NCBI RefSeq assembly: GCF_033723955.1
Contig: NZ_CP137555.1
Coordinates: forward strand, 2,720,001-2,784,000
DNA length: 64,000 nucleotides
Source of the DNA: Microbulbifer pacificus
GTDB taxonomy: Bacteria > Pseudomonadota > Gammaproteobacteria > Pseudomonadales > Cellvibrionaceae
Reading direction: 5' to 3'
Part shown: positions 34,774 through 43,232 of the stretch, piece by piece
How the letters are laid out: the number at the start of each line of letters is the position of its first letter
Position numbering within the stretch: the first letter of the stretch is position 1
Program-made: the position numbers and the translations under genes
Notes under the pieces: model-generated
Told to the model about the DNA's origin: nothing
Database searches by the model: none
What the model saw: the letters and a program-made list of their open reading frames with translations, nothing else

Positions 34774-34924
34774 AAAGTCCCGCCCGGGACGGTGTTATGA
34801 GACGAAAACAGGTTGGGGGCTTGCGGAACTGGGGAGGTAGTGTGCTACAAATGTCCGGTCGAAAGCGGACGGTATTGCCGCACTATCGACACCACATTTT
34901 CAACACCGGAACAATGGAACTGCC

Positions 34925-35251
34925 ATGGCTGCACCTGCCTACAGCGAGCTCAATCCCACCATCTGTCGCCGCCTGCTGATCGCCTACCTGATCGAACAGC
35001 TGCCGCGCCCGAATAACCCGGCGCTGGAGGAGGTGACGGGCTGGCCCCGCCGCACCATCCAGGATGTCATCGCCAAGGGGCTGCCGGGCCACGGTACTCT
35101 GGTTGAGTTTGTGCAGCAGGGAGTGCGCAATAACGATGGTTATTACGAATTGAAAGACTGGGGATCTATCGACGGCGACTGGGTGCGGGCCAATCTCGAT
35201 GCGATTGCCCGGGTGCTGGAACTGGCGCCGGAGCGTCTACCGGCGCCATAG
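34925..35251 (+). CDS. Small winged-helix DNA-binding protein (HTH_43-like)
   Basis: A 108-residue protein starting with NPTICRRLLIAYLIEQ, then LEEVTGWPRRTIQDVIAKGL as a helix-turn-helix, and a wing with GYYELKDWGSID. This matches the PF09904-type winged-helix family found in marine gammaproteobacteria. A GGAA sequence precedes the ATG. It is divergent from the OruR-like regulator. Its targets are unknown. It lacks any effector domain. Confidence 0.8.
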   Translation: MAAPAYSELNPTICRRLLIAYLIEQLPRPNNPALEEVTGWPRRTIQDVIAKGLPGHGTLVEFVQQGVRNNDGYYELKDWGSIDGDWVRANLDAIARVLELAPERLPAP

Positions 35252-35263
35252 TGGAGCGCGAGA

Positions 35264-35608
35264 TCAGGGGGCGGCAGCAGTTCTCTGCAGTATGTCGTTC
35301 ACCTTCTGCAGCAGCGCCGGATCGTTGCGCAGCTGGGTCGCAATGTTCTGGTACTCGTCTTTGCTCAGGCCCGCGCCTTCAACCGCAGCAAGCATTTTGG
35401 CCTGCGCCTCCACATTGATTGCCTCGGCGGCAGCAGCATCGGCGGCGGTCTTGATCTTGGGTGCGTATTCCTGACTCAGGGTCACGATGGAGCGGTAGGC
35501 GTCGGCGAATTTCTGCAGCTGTGCGTCGGTCACGGCGGTGTCCGCAAACGCGCTGGACACGGCGAGCGCCAGGGCGAGTGCGGCGGAGTAGATGGCGGTT
35601 GGCTTCAT
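35264..35608 (-). CDS. DUF4168 domain-containing secreted protein
   Basis: A 114-residue protein with a signal peptide (MKPTAIYSAALALALAVSSA, cleaved before FADTA). The mature part is a helical DUF4168 domain, recognisable by KFADAYRSIVTLSQEYAPKI and LSKDEYQNIATQLRNDPAL. Members are small periplasmic proteins of unknown role. The ATG at 35608 has an AGAGGTG ribosome binding site. It converges on the small winged-helix gene with a 12-base gap. Confidence 0.85.
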   Translation of the reverse strand: MKPTAIYSAALALALAVSSAFADTAVTDAQLQKFADAYRSIVTLSQEYAPKIKTAADAAAAEAINVEAQAKMLAAVEGAGLSKDEYQNIATQLRNDPALLQKVNDILQRTAAAP

Positions 35609-35695
35609 GAGCACCTCTGATTGGGAAAATACGCTTTTGTGCAAGCTACACGCCCAGCGTCGGTTGAGGGCCACAGAGCCTTGGCCGCTAATCGG

Positions 35696-35722
35696 AGACA
35701 GCTGTTTCGGGAACAGCTGTCT
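35696..35722. repeat. 11-bp perfect inverted repeat
   Basis: AGACAGCTGTT (35696-35706) pairs with AACAGCTGTCT (35712-35722) across a 5-base loop. It lies between the transglycosylase stop and the DUF4168 start, both on the minus strand. It may be a terminator without a T-run or an operator for the DUF4168 gene. The rest of 35609-35851 shows no gene. Confidence 0.5.
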
Positions 35723-35851
35723 TGAGAACAATTGGGTGATTTGGCAAAGCGCTGTCCTGCAAAGGGTAGTTGGTATTCCGGCGCGCTTGCGTTTTTCGCC
35801 GCCAGTCTGCGCGTCCCTGCGTCAGCCCGGCTTGTTGATGCTGCGGTTGGC

Positions 35852-36478
35852 TCAGAACAGGCCAAGGAATTTTTTCCGCTTTTTAAGTGACGCTTCACAA
35901 CTGTTTAGCTGTCGCTGATAGTTTTGTGCCCGTGCGGATACCTTGTGGGCCACATCCTGTAGCCATTTCTTGTTGCGGTAGGTGCGGCGGTTATAGCCGC
36001 CCTGGCCCTCGTGATAGGCGAGGTACAGGTGGTAGGTGTCGTTGGGCTTGATGCTGCACTGGCGCTGGCTGGTGTTGTGGTACCAGCCCACAAAGTCGAT
36101 GGCATCGGCAAAGTCGTCGCGGTCGGCGCCGTAGTTGCTGGAGTCGCGCTGGTAGCTTTTCCAGGTCGGCCCGAGGGCCTGGGCGTAACCGTAGGCGTCG
36201 GACGGGCGCGGACCGGGAATAAACCACAGAATCTTGGTGCGCGGCGGCTTGGCGTCGTGCACAAAGCGGGATTCCTGATGCAGCGTGGCCATCATGGTGG
36301 CGATCGGCGTGTTCCAGCGGCGCGCGGATTTGGCGGCGTCGTGATACCAGTCGTCCTTCTCGCGGAAAATTGCGCACAGGTCGTCGGGATTGCTGGGCGG
36401 CGTGGTGGCGCAGCCCGCCGCCAACAGGGTTGGCAGGGCGAGCAGCGCCAGAGTCAGTTTCTTATTCTTTTCGATCAT
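35852..36478 (-). CDS. Lytic transglycosylase-like lipoprotein
   Basis: A 208-residue protein with a lipobox (LAAGC, Cys23). The core looks like a lysozyme-type SLT domain: ATLHQESRFVHDAKPPRT holds the likely catalytic Glu in the QES motif, then DAYGYAQALGPTWKSYQ corresponds to the GxxQ part, and LYLAYHEGQGGYNRRTY to the AYNxG part. It should cleave peptidoglycan between MurNAc and GlcNAc from the outer membrane. It lies 18 bases downstream of rpiA on the same strand, so the two are likely cotranscribed. Confidence 0.87.
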   Translation of the reverse strand: MIEKNKKLTLALLALPTLLAAGCATTPPSNPDDLCAIFREKDDWYHDAAKSARRWNTPIATMMATLHQESRFVHDAKPPRTKILWFIPGPRPSDAYGYAQALGPTWKSYQRDSSNYGADRDDFADAIDFVGWYHNTSQRQCSIKPNDTYHLYLAYHEGQGGYNRRTYRNKKWLQDVAHKVSARAQNYQRQLNSCEASLKKRKKFLGLF

Positions 36479-36496
36479 CAGCTCACATGCAGGTTA

Positions 36497-37174
36497 TTAG
36501 ACTTTTGACTTGATGGTCTTCACACCCTCGGCCGTGCCGAGCAACAGGACATCCGCCGGGCGCGCGGCAAACAGGCCGTTGGTGACCACGCCGGTGATGT
36601 TGTTGATCGCGTCTTCCAGCGCCAGCGGTTTGGCGATTTGCATATTGTGCACATCGAGGATGACATTGCCGTTGTCGGTGGTCACACCCTCGCGGTACAC
36701 CGGGTCACCGCCCAGCTTGACGATTTCGCGGGCCACATACGAGCGCGCCATGGGGATGACTTCCACCGGCAGTGGGAAGTTGCCCAGTACTTCCACCCAT
36801 TTGCTCTCGTCGGCAATACACACAAACTCCTCGGAGCAGGCGGCGACGATTTTCTCGCGGGTAAGCGCCGCGCCGCCGCCCTTGATCAGTTGCAGCAGCG
36901 GGTTGGTTTCATCGGCACCGTCCACATAGACGCGGATGCCGTCTACCGCATTGAGGTCGTAGACCGGGATGCCGTGGGACTTGAGACGCTCGGCGGAAGC
37001 CTCGGAGCTGGCCACGGTGCCGTCGAACAGGCCCTTCTTCTCCGCCAGGAAATCGATGAAATAGTTGGCGGTGGAGCCGGTGCCGACGCCGACGATGGTG
37101 TCTGCCTCCAGCATCGGGGTGATGTATTCCACCGCGGCGCGCGCGACGTCCTGCTTGAGCTGATCCTGATTCAT
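36497..37174 (-). CDS. rpiA: Ribose-5-phosphate isomerase A
   Basis: A 225-residue enzyme of the pentose phosphate pathway that interconverts ribose-5-phosphate and ribulose-5-phosphate. Signatures are [18 protein letters not shown] (phosphate loop), YVDGADETN with the catalytic Asp/Glu region, [15 protein letters not shown] with the Lys, and [13 protein letters not shown]. The length is normal for the family. AAGGA lies upstream of the ATG. It is divergent from ilvA, a common arrangement in gammaproteobacteria. Confidence 0.97.
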   Translation of the reverse strand: MNQDQLKQDVARAAVEYITPMLEADTIVGVGTGSTANYFIDFLAEKKGLFDGTVASSEASAERLKSHGIPVYDLNAVDGIRVYVDGADETNPLLQLIKGGGAALTREKIVAACSEEFVCIADESKWVEVLGNFPLPVEVIPMARSYVAREIVKLGGDPVYREGVTTDNGNVILDVHNMQIAKPLALEDAINNITGVVTNGLFAARPADVLLLGTAEGVKTIKSKV

Positions 37175-37323
37175 GGGCTTACTGGGTCCTTGTGCAATAT
37201 TTGCGATAAAAACACCCGTTTCCGAATATTAATTTGCGCAAAAATGGCTTTAAAGTGGCTTTGATGCTGCTTAGGGATTAGACTGGCGGGCTTGTAAACA
37301 TCCACCGGCTGCCGGTTTTTGTC

Positions 37324-38868
37324 ATGCCCAAGTCCTATATCAAGCGCATTTTAGACGCGCGTATTTATGATGTCGCCATCGAAACCCCGCTGGACCCCAT
37401 GCGCCAGTTGTCCCACCGCCTCGGCAACCGCATTCTGCTGAAGCGCGAAGACCTGCAACCGGTGTTTTCCTTCAAGATTCGCGGTGCCTACAACAAATTG
37501 CTGAAACTGCCGCCCGAGCAGCGTGCCAAGGGGGTGATCTGTGCCTCCGCCGGCAACCATGCCCAGGGCCTGGCTCTGGGTGCCCAGCATCTCGGGGTGC
37601 GTGCCACCATCGTGATGCCCTCCACCACGCCGGCGATCAAGGTGAATGCGGTGCGCATGCGCGGCGCGGAAGTGGTGTTGCACGGCGATACCTTCGATGA
37701 GGCCGCGGCGCGCGCCCGTGAGCTGGTGGAAGAGCGCGGGCTGGTGTTTATCCACCCCTACGACGACCCGGATGTGATCGCCGGCCAGGGCACCGTGGCC
37801 ATGGAGCTGCTGCGCCAGCTGCCGGGCAATCTCGATGCGGTGTTTATTCCCGTGGGTGGAGGCGGTCTCGCCGCGGGCATGGCGGCCTACATCAAATACG
37901 TGCGCCCGGAGATCAAGGTGTTCGCGGTGGAACCGGAAGATGCCGCCTGCCTTAAGCTCGCCATGGACGAAGGCAACCGCGATAGCCGCCTGCCGCAGGT
38001 GGGCCTGTTTGCCGACGGTGTGGCAGTGGCGCAGATCGGAGAGGAAACCTACCGTGTGCTGCGCGAGACCATCGATGGCGTCCTCACCGTGACCACCGAT
38101 GAGATCTGTGCGGCGATCAAGGATATCTTTGAAGACACCCGCTCCATCGCCGAGCCGGCCGGTGCCGTGGGCCTTGCCGGCCTGAAGAAATACGCGGAGC
38201 AGCAGGGGGAGCAGAACCTGACCCTCGCTACCGTGTGCAGCGGCGCCAACACCAATTTCGACCGCCTGCGCTACATCAGCGAACGCACCGAAATTGGCGA
38301 GAAGCGCGAGGCGGTGCTGGCGGTGACCATTCCGGAAAAGCCCGGCAGTTACCTGCAGTTCTGCCGTGACCTGGGCGACCGCTCCATCACCGAGTTCAAC
38401 TATCGGTTTGCCGGCGGCGCCGGGCGCTATGCCAACGGCAGTGAGGCGCATATTTTCGTCGGCATGCAGGTGGCGACCGATGTGGATCGCGCACAGTTGG
38501 TATCGCAGTTGCAGGGCAAGGGGTACGAGGTCACGGATCTCACCGACAACGAAATGGCCAAACTGCATATCCGCCATCTCGTGGGGGGGCGCGCGCAGGG
38601 CATCAGTGACGAGGTGGTGTACCGTTTCGAGTTCCCCGAGCGCCCGGGAGCACTGCGCAAGTTCCTCGAGCAGCTGGCGGGGCGCTGGAACATCACCCTG
38701 TTCCACTACCGCAACCACGGTGCGGCCTACGGGCGAGTGCTGGTGGGGCTGGAGGTAGCCGAGGCCGAGCGCCCGGCGCTGAGGGCTCTGCTCGACCAGC
38801 TGCAGTATCCATTCTGGGAAGAAACGGAGAACCCGGCTTACCGCTTCTTCCTTTCGCGAAGCGAATAA
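37324..38868 (+). CDS. ilvA: Threonine ammonia-lyase, biosynthetic
   Basis: A 514-residue PLP enzyme that makes 2-oxobutanoate from threonine, the first step to isoleucine. The PLP lysine is Lys51 (FSFKIRGAYN), and the phosphate loop is PVGGGGLAAG (176-185). The catalytic domain ends near 320. Two ACT-like regulatory domains follow (about 325-410 and 420-505), as in the isoleucine-inhibited form. The N terminus matches E. coli IlvA after its first 15 residues. The ATG has no clear Shine-Dalgarno sequence. A short CCGG hairpin followed by five Ts lies just upstream of it and might affect expression. Confidence 0.97.
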   Translation: MPKSYIKRILDARIYDVAIETPLDPMRQLSHRLGNRILLKREDLQPVFSFKIRGAYNKLLKLPPEQRAKGVICASAGNHAQGLALGAQHLGVRATIVMPSTTPAIKVNAVRMRGAEVVLHGDTFDEAAARARELVEERGLVFIHPYDDPDVIAGQGTVAMELLRQLPGNLDAVFIPVGGGGLAAGMAAYIKYVRPEIKVFAVEPEDAACLKLAMDEGNRDSRLPQVGLFADGVAVAQIGEETYRVLRETIDGVLTVTTDEICAAIKDIFEDTRSIAEPAGAVGLAGLKKYAEQQGEQNLTLATVCSGANTNFDRLRYISERTEIGEKREAVLAVTIPEKPGSYLQFCRDLGDRSITEFNYRFAGGAGRYANGSEAHIFVGMQVATDVDRAQLVSQLQGKGYEVTDLTDNEMAKLHIRHLVGGRAQGISDEVVYRFEFPERPGALRKFLEQLAGRWNITLFHYRNHGAAYGRVLVGLEVAEAERPALRALLDQLQYPFWEETENPAYRFFLSRSE

Positions 38869-39237
38869 CCGGGATTTGGCGTTCGGAGTGAGTGAATTCG
38901 GGCGCCGTCGTCAGACTTTGCGGTGAGTAGTTCACATCTACGGATCTGTCGAACTTGCATTTCTTGAAATGTGAGGTTTCTCACAAAAAAAAGTTCTTGA
39001 CGGGTTACTATTTGGCCATCAATCGAGTATCTTTTGACCGCTGTTTAGCCCTTATGGGTCAGGCGAGAGTCGGGTAATAAGTCGTGGGTTGTCGCGGGTA
39101 TGTATTACCGCAAGCGGCGGAACTTTAGCCCGGTCTCTGGTCTAACACCGCACTGGCGGCGCAGATCGCCAGGCACAAAGAACTCGATTTAGAAGTTCAG
39201 AAACTACAAGAATTCGATACCTTACAGGATGGTCCCC
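38869..39237 (+). other. Long leader region before the 46-residue peptide gene
   Basis: A 369-base stretch without a gene. It probably holds the end of the ilvA transcript, a promoter somewhere near 38990-39030 (TTGACG at 38997) and a 5' leader. A small hairpin (CTGGCG/CGCCAG, 39153-39172) precedes the peptide gene. A 31-codon frame starts at 39100, but nothing supports it as a protein. Confidence 0.4.
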
Positions 39238-39378
39238 ATGAAACCCGATGCATTGACACTCGCGGTAGTTGTCTTTGTTGCGGGCGTACTGCTGAGCAGC
39301 AGTGGTTTGACTGAGGTGTTTTCTTCCGATCAGGAAGAGGCCCCGTCTGCCCTGCAGCAGGGTGTAGTCACTCGCTGA
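39238..39378 (+). CDS. 46-residue single-span membrane peptide
   Basis: A short gene, too small for most gene callers. The sequence starts MKPDALTLAVVVFVAGVLL, one hydrophobic helix (about 5-21), followed by a polar tail with acidic residues (SSDQEEAPSALQQ). An AGGA ribosome binding site lies 10 bases upstream of the ATG, and a strong terminator begins 23 bases after the stop, so it looks like a complete transcription unit. The helix could be a membrane anchor or an uncleaved signal. I do not recognise a family. It is conserved-looking by its codon use, but that is my judgement only. Confidence 0.7.
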   Translation: MKPDALTLAVVVFVAGVLLSSSGLTEVFSSDQEEAPSALQQGVVTR

Positions 39379-39401
39379 TTACCCCCGGCAGAACGCCACC
39401 G

Positions 39402-39439
39402 AAAAAGCCGAACCCCAGTTACTGTGGTTCGGCTTTTTT
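39402..39439 (+). terminator. Terminator of the small peptide gene
   Basis: AAAAAGCCGAACC (39402-39414) pairs with GGTTCGGCTTTTT (39426-39438) around an 11-base loop, followed by one more T. It also faces the end of ygfA on the other strand. Confidence 0.9.
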
Positions 39440-39493
39440 GTGCCTGCAGGAAACTTGTGCCCTTGGAAGGGCTGATCGGGGAACTGTGGTCGT

Positions 39494-40093
39494 TTAGCGA
39501 CAGCGGTACAGGCGCTCGTCGGTGGCCACCAGCACCAGCGGAATATCCCAGCTCTCCACCGGCAGTTCCGCCACGCACTGCAACTGGTGCGCGATGCCCA
39601 CAAGCACCGGGCCCTTGCCCGGGTTTATCCGTTTGAAGGCGAAACTGCGGTCGTAGTAGCCGCCGCCCATGCCGAGGCGCGCCCCTTTCGGGTCGAAAGC
39701 CACCAGCGGCAGCAGTACCAGATCCAGCTGGGCCGGGGTGCGCTGATCGCTGCGGCCCGCGACCGGTTCCGGAATGCCGTAGCGGTTGCGGTAGCGCAGG
39801 CGGGCGCCGGGCCAGTGCAGGAAGGTCATGGTGCTGCGGGCAGCGCGCGGCAGTACCGGCAGGTAAAAGCGTTTGCTGGGGAAGCGCTGCAACAGCGGGC
39901 GGGGGTCTATCTCACCGTCCATCGGCCAGTAGATGCCGATGTGCTGTGCCCGCTTCAGTTCCGGGCTAAGTGCTAGGCGCGCGCACAGGCGCCGACTGGC
40001 CAGACGCTGGTGATAGCGACCGAGTCCGCGGCGTGCGGCGCGGATCTGCTGGCGCAACTGTTGCTTGGAGGGCGCGGCGTCGCTATCAGGCAT
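39494..40093 (-). CDS. ygfA: 5-formyltetrahydrofolate cyclo-ligase
   Basis: A 199-residue enzyme that converts 5-formyl-THF to methenyl-THF with ATP. The family signature is LVLLPLVAFDPKGARLGMGG followed by GYYDR. The basic N-terminal helix (KQQLRQQIRAARRGL) is also typical. It lies just downstream of the 6S RNA gene, as in E. coli, where the two are cotranscribed. The ATG at 40093 has only a weak ribosome binding site. Confidence 0.95.
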   Translation of the reverse strand: MPDSDAAPSKQQLRQQIRAARRGLGRYHQRLASRRLCARLALSPELKRAQHIGIYWPMDGEIDPRPLLQRFPSKRFYLPVLPRAARSTMTFLHWPGARLRYRNRYGIPEPVAGRSDQRTPAQLDLVLLPLVAFDPKGARLGMGGGYYDRSFAFKRINPGKGPVLVGIAHQLQCVAELPVESWDIPLVLVATDERLYRCR

Positions 40094-40166
40094 AGATGTT
40101 TACGGGCAAGGGAACTGGCAGTGTGGCAGAGCCAGTGCCGGGAGGGCGAATACCAGAAAAGAAAAT

Positions 40167-40347
40167 TAGGAGCCCCGAAATGCGGCTGAAGACGTAGCCT
40201 TGAACCGTAAGGCTCAAGGTGGGGGCTCCCGGAATGCATTAGGCTTTCCGCTACAGGGCGGACTTGCACACCAACACCCGCTGGAAACCTCCAGGGTAGA
40301 ATTATCGGCTCGAGGACATAGTCAACTGGCCAACACTTCAGGGCGAG
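40167..40347 (-). ncRNA. ssrS: 6S RNA
   Basis: About 181 nt between zapA and ygfA, the conserved place of ssrS in gammaproteobacteria. On the minus strand it carries CGAGCCGATAATTCTACC, matching the 6S block near the start of the central bubble, and CACCTTGAGCCTTACGGTTC then AAGGCTAC, matching the E. coli block of CACCTTGAACC. The 5' CCCTGAAGTG pairs perfectly (two G-U pairs) with 3' CATTTCGGGG to close the terminal stem. The RNA mimics an open promoter and binds sigma-70 RNA polymerase in stationary phase. The ends are estimated: 5' from the promoter and 3' from the stem. Confidence 0.9.
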
Positions 40348-40352
40348 GAAGA

Positions 40353-40382
40353 AGTATACCCCTTCGTGGCGGACTTGGCTAA
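40353..40382 (-). promoter_or_regulatory. Likely 6S RNA promoter
   Basis: A TATACT -10 box (40358-40353, minus strand) sits 6-7 bases before the estimated RNA start. At 17-18 bases further upstream only a poor -35 (TTAGCC/TAGCCA) is seen. Confidence 0.55.
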
Positions 40383-40492
40383 ACGCACTTTCGCGCCAAA
40401 TTGTGCTTTTTTGCGATAGTCAAGTATCGGCGGCCAGCGCAAAGAAATCGCCGATCGCGAAGAAAGAAATTCTGGAAAAACGCGGCGCGAAG

Positions 40493-40807
40493 TTACGCCT
40501 TGTCGATTTTTGCCAGCGCCGCCTGGACCTTTTCGTGCAGGCGATCGAGCAGCTGCTCTTCCACCGGCTGGCGTGCCAGCTCGGCCTTGGCCTGGATCAA
40601 CTCGTGGGCGATGTTCAGCGCGGCCATCACCGCAATGCGCTCGGCGCCGATCACCGAGCCGCTGTTGCGGATTTTTGCCATGCGCTCATTGAGGAGCTTC
40701 GCGGAAGCCTGCAGCCCGGCCTGTTCTTCTTCCGAGCAGGCAACACGATACTCTTTGTCGAGGATCGTTACGGCTACGGTGGAAGAGTTGTACGATTTGC
40801 TGCTCAT
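40493..40807 (-). CDS. zapA: Cell division protein ZapA
   Basis: A 104-residue protein that binds FtsZ and stabilises the Z-ring. The N-terminal globular part has VAVTILDKEYRVACSEEEQA, and the C-terminal part is a long coiled-coil helix (from about 65) used for dimerisation. Its start overlaps the stop of the upstream coiled-coil gene by ATGA (40804-40807). The neighbouring 6S RNA and ygfA give the standard zapA context. Confidence 0.94.
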   Translation of the reverse strand: MSSKSYNSSTVAVTILDKEYRVACSEEEQAGLQASAKLLNERMAKIRNSGSVIGAERIAVMAALNIAHELIQAKAELARQPVEEQLLDRLHEKVQAALAKIDKA

Positions 40808-41010
40808 GAGGTTTCTTGGCTCAGGCCTTTAAGCCGGCTGATCATGGTCTCAACCCGGCTGCGGGCCACTTCGTTGTTTTTGATCAACCGCTGACGTTCG
40901 CGCTGCCACTCGCTTTCCTGCTCGCGCAGTGCGCGGTTGTCCGCGGCCAACTGCTGGCATTGCTGTATCAGGGAGTCCAGCTTGTGTTCCAACGCCTGTA
41001 GTTTGTCCAT
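40804..41010 (-). CDS. TIGR02449-family coiled-coil protein
   Basis: A 68-residue, nearly all-helical protein with heptads of Leu/Ile (LQALEHKLDSLIQQCQQLAA, then NRALREQESEWQRERQRLI). It matches the small TIGR02449 family found directly upstream of zapA in many gammaproteobacteria and may play a ZapB-like role in division, which is an inference from position and shape. It is translationally coupled to zapA. Confidence 0.9.
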   Translation of the reverse strand: MDKLQALEHKLDSLIQQCQQLAADNRALREQESEWQRERQRLIKNNEVARSRVETMISRLKGLSQETS

Positions 41011-41296
41011 AATTCCTGCGTATTCAATGCGCCGCCTGCTCCTGTGACCTGCGCAAGCTGGGGGATTCCGCTACTATATTGCCGGCGTATTTGGGGGTCA
41101 ATTCTCCCGTAGTGCCAAAAAAACTGTGCGCCAGTTACTATTTCGCCAGATTGGTGAAATATTCGCACATTCGTTTTTTCACCCCCGTATTGTCCGGTAG
41201 TGCCGGCACCATTTCCCGGTTACCGTTCAAATTTCCGGCAGAAAAAATGGTGTAACAGTTTTCGAATCTGCCCGCTGCAGTTGCCAGGAGTTTTTT

Positions 41297-41866
41297 ATGT
41301 CCGCATCGCAATTATCGTTCGACGATCTCGCCAACCAGATAGTGGCGGCGGGGGGCAGGATCGGCCCGAGCGAGCTGCACGGTTTTATCTGCGGCCTGCT
41401 GGCTGCCGGAGCGCGTCCCGACAAGTCCCGCTGGCAGAAAGAACTGGCGGAGTTTCTCGACCTGGAGGCGATTCCCGCCGACCTCGCGCGCAATGCACTG
41501 GCGCTGGCGGAGCAGAGTGAACACGATCTTTCCGACAAGGATTTTTCCTTTCAGCCACTGCTGAGTGGCAGTGATGAACTGGCCGAGCGCGGGCAGACCC
41601 TGTGCCTGTGGTGCGAGGGCTTCCTGCACGGTTTTGGTATCGGTAAATACTCCGGCGAGTTGCTGCCCACCAGCAGCGAGGCCCTGAGGGATCTGGCGGA
41701 AATCGCCCAGCTGGATGCGGGGTCGATGGAGAACGGCGCGGAGCAGGAGCGCGAGTTGTTCGAGGTACAGGAGTATGTGCGTATGGCGGCACTGAATATT
41801 TTTGTCGAGTGCAACCCTTCGCTGGCTGATGACGGCGACGACACCTCCAGCCCCACCCTGCACTGA
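41297..41866 (+). CDS. UPF0149 (YgfB) family protein
   Basis: A 189-residue protein with the family's start (FDDLANQIVAAGGRIGPSEL) and the HGFICGLLAAGA and LCLWCEGFLHGFGIG signatures. YgfB-type proteins lie upstream of pepP and ubiH. In Pseudomonas, YgfB affects ampDh3 expression, but the biochemical role is unclear. CAGGAG precedes the ATG. It is divergent from the zapA operon and is probably the first gene of a unit with pepP, ubiH and ubiI. Confidence 0.94.
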   Translation: MSASQLSFDDLANQIVAAGGRIGPSELHGFICGLLAAGARPDKSRWQKELAEFLDLEAIPADLARNALALAEQSEHDLSDKDFSFQPLLSGSDELAERGQTLCLWCEGFLHGFGIGKYSGELLPTSSEALRDLAEIAQLDAGSMENGAEQERELFEVQEYVRMAALNIFVECNPSLADDGDDTSSPTLH

Positions 41867-41879
41867 ACCGCAACTGACA

Positions 41880-43232
41880 ATGAGTATCAGCAAGGCCGAA
41901 TACGCCCGCCGCCGACAGCGCTTGATGGAGGGGCTGCCACCGAACAGTGTCGCCATAGTGCCCGCCGCCCGCGAGCAATTGCGCTCGCGCGACACCTATT
42001 TTCCGTTTCGCCAGGACAGCGACTTCCTGTATCTCACCGGATTCTGTGAGCCGGAATCGCTGCTGGTACTGGCACCCGGGCGCAGCGTCGGCGAGGCGCT
42101 GCTGTTCTGCCGCGAACGCGATGCGGAAAAGGAAATGTGGGACGGCCCGCGCCTCGGTCCCGAGTGCGCCGCGGAGCAATACGGTCTGTGCGATGCGTTT
42201 CCCATCGGCGACCTCGACGATATCCTGCCGGGTTTGCTGGAGGGGCGTGATTTCATTTACTACACCATGGGGCGCTTCCCGCAACTGGACCGGCGCCTGC
42301 AGGGCTACCTGAAGGCCATCGAGGGCGCAGCGGGCAAACACAGCGTGCCGGGGAAAGACGGCGCTGCTGAAATGGTCAGCCTCGATCCCCTGCTGCACGA
42401 CCTGCGCCTGTTCAAGAGCGCCGCGGAACTCCGCCTGATGGCCCGCGCCGCCGAGATCAGCGCCGAGGGCCACCGCCGCGCCATGCAGCGCTGCCGCCCG
42501 GGGATGCATGAATACCAGCTGGAGGCAGAGCTGCTGCACAGCTTCGCCACTGCCGGCGCCCGCGAGCCCGCTTACCCGTGTATTGTCGGCGGTGGTCGCA
42601 ATGCGCTGGTGATGCACTACATCGCCAACAGTGCGCCACTCAAGAACGGGGACCTGGTGCTGATCGACGCTGGTTGCGAATACCGCGGCTACGCGTCCGA
42701 CATCACCCGCACTTTCCCCGTCAACGGGCGCTTCAGCGGACCGCAAAAGGCGGTGTACGAAATTGTCCTCGCCAGCCAACTGGCGGCCATCGACAGCATT
42801 GCTGCCGGCAACGACTGGGACCAGCCCCATCTCGCCAGCATCGAAGTCATCGTGCGCGGACTGAAAGATCTGGGCCTGCTCAGTGGCGACGTCGACGGCC
42901 TGATCGAGACCGGTGCTTACCGCCGTTTTTATATGCACCGCGTCGGCCACTGGCTTGGGATGGATGTACACGACGTGGGCGACTACAAGGTGCACGGCCA
43001 GTGGCGCCAGTTGGAGGCCGGTATGGTCATGACGGTGGAGCCTGGGATTTACATCGGCGCAGAAGAAACTGCAGTGCCAGAGAAATTCTGCGGCATCGGC
43101 GTTCGCATCGAAGACGATGTGGCGCTGCTTAAAGACGGCGCGCAGGTACTCTCCGCGGCGGCGCCGAAAACCGTGGCGGATATTGAATACCTGATGCGCG
43201 AAGGCGATTTGATCCAGGAGGCGCTGTTGTGA
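41880..43232 (+). CDS. pepP: Xaa-Pro aminopeptidase
   Basis: A 450-residue M24 metallopeptidase that removes an N-terminal residue before proline. The N-terminal domain begins ISKAEYARRRQRLMEGLPPN. In the catalytic domain the two-metal site is visible as IDAGCEYRGYASDITRTFPV (two Asp), HRVGHWLGMDVHD (His), TVEPGIYI (Glu) and GVRIEDDV (Glu). It starts at the ATG 13 bases after the UPF0149 stop. Its stop overlaps the start of ubiH (GTGA), so translation is coupled. Confidence 0.96.
   Translation: MSISKAEYARRRQRLMEGLPPNSVAIVPAAREQLRSRDTYFPFRQDSDFLYLTGFCEPESLLVLAPGRSVGEALLFCRERDAEKEMWDGPRLGPECAAEQYGLCDAFPIGDLDDILPGLLEGRDFIYYTMGRFPQLDRRLQGYLKAIEGAAGKHSVPGKDGAAEMVSLDPLLHDLRLFKSAAELRLMARAAEISAEGHRRAMQRCRPGMHEYQLEAELLHSFATAGAREPAYPCIVGGGRNALVMHYIANSAPLKNGDLVLIDAGCEYRGYASDITRTFPVNGRFSGPQKAVYEIVLASQLAAIDSIAAGNDWDQPHLASIEVIVRGLKDLGLLSGDVDGLIETGAYRRFYMHRVGHWLGMDVHDVGDYKVHGQWRQLEAGMVMTVEPGIYIGAEETAVPEKFCGIGVRIEDDVALLKDGAQVLSAAAPKTVADIEYLMREGDLIQEALL

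Noticed and set aside
35702..35716. LexA (SOS) box CTGT...ACAG
   Set aside because: The half-sites are separated by 7 bases instead of 8, and the match is a by-product of the larger inverted repeat.
39146..39310. Second open frame overlapping the 46-residue peptide
   Set aside because: No start codon after its upstream stop, and it would overlap the better-supported peptide in another frame.
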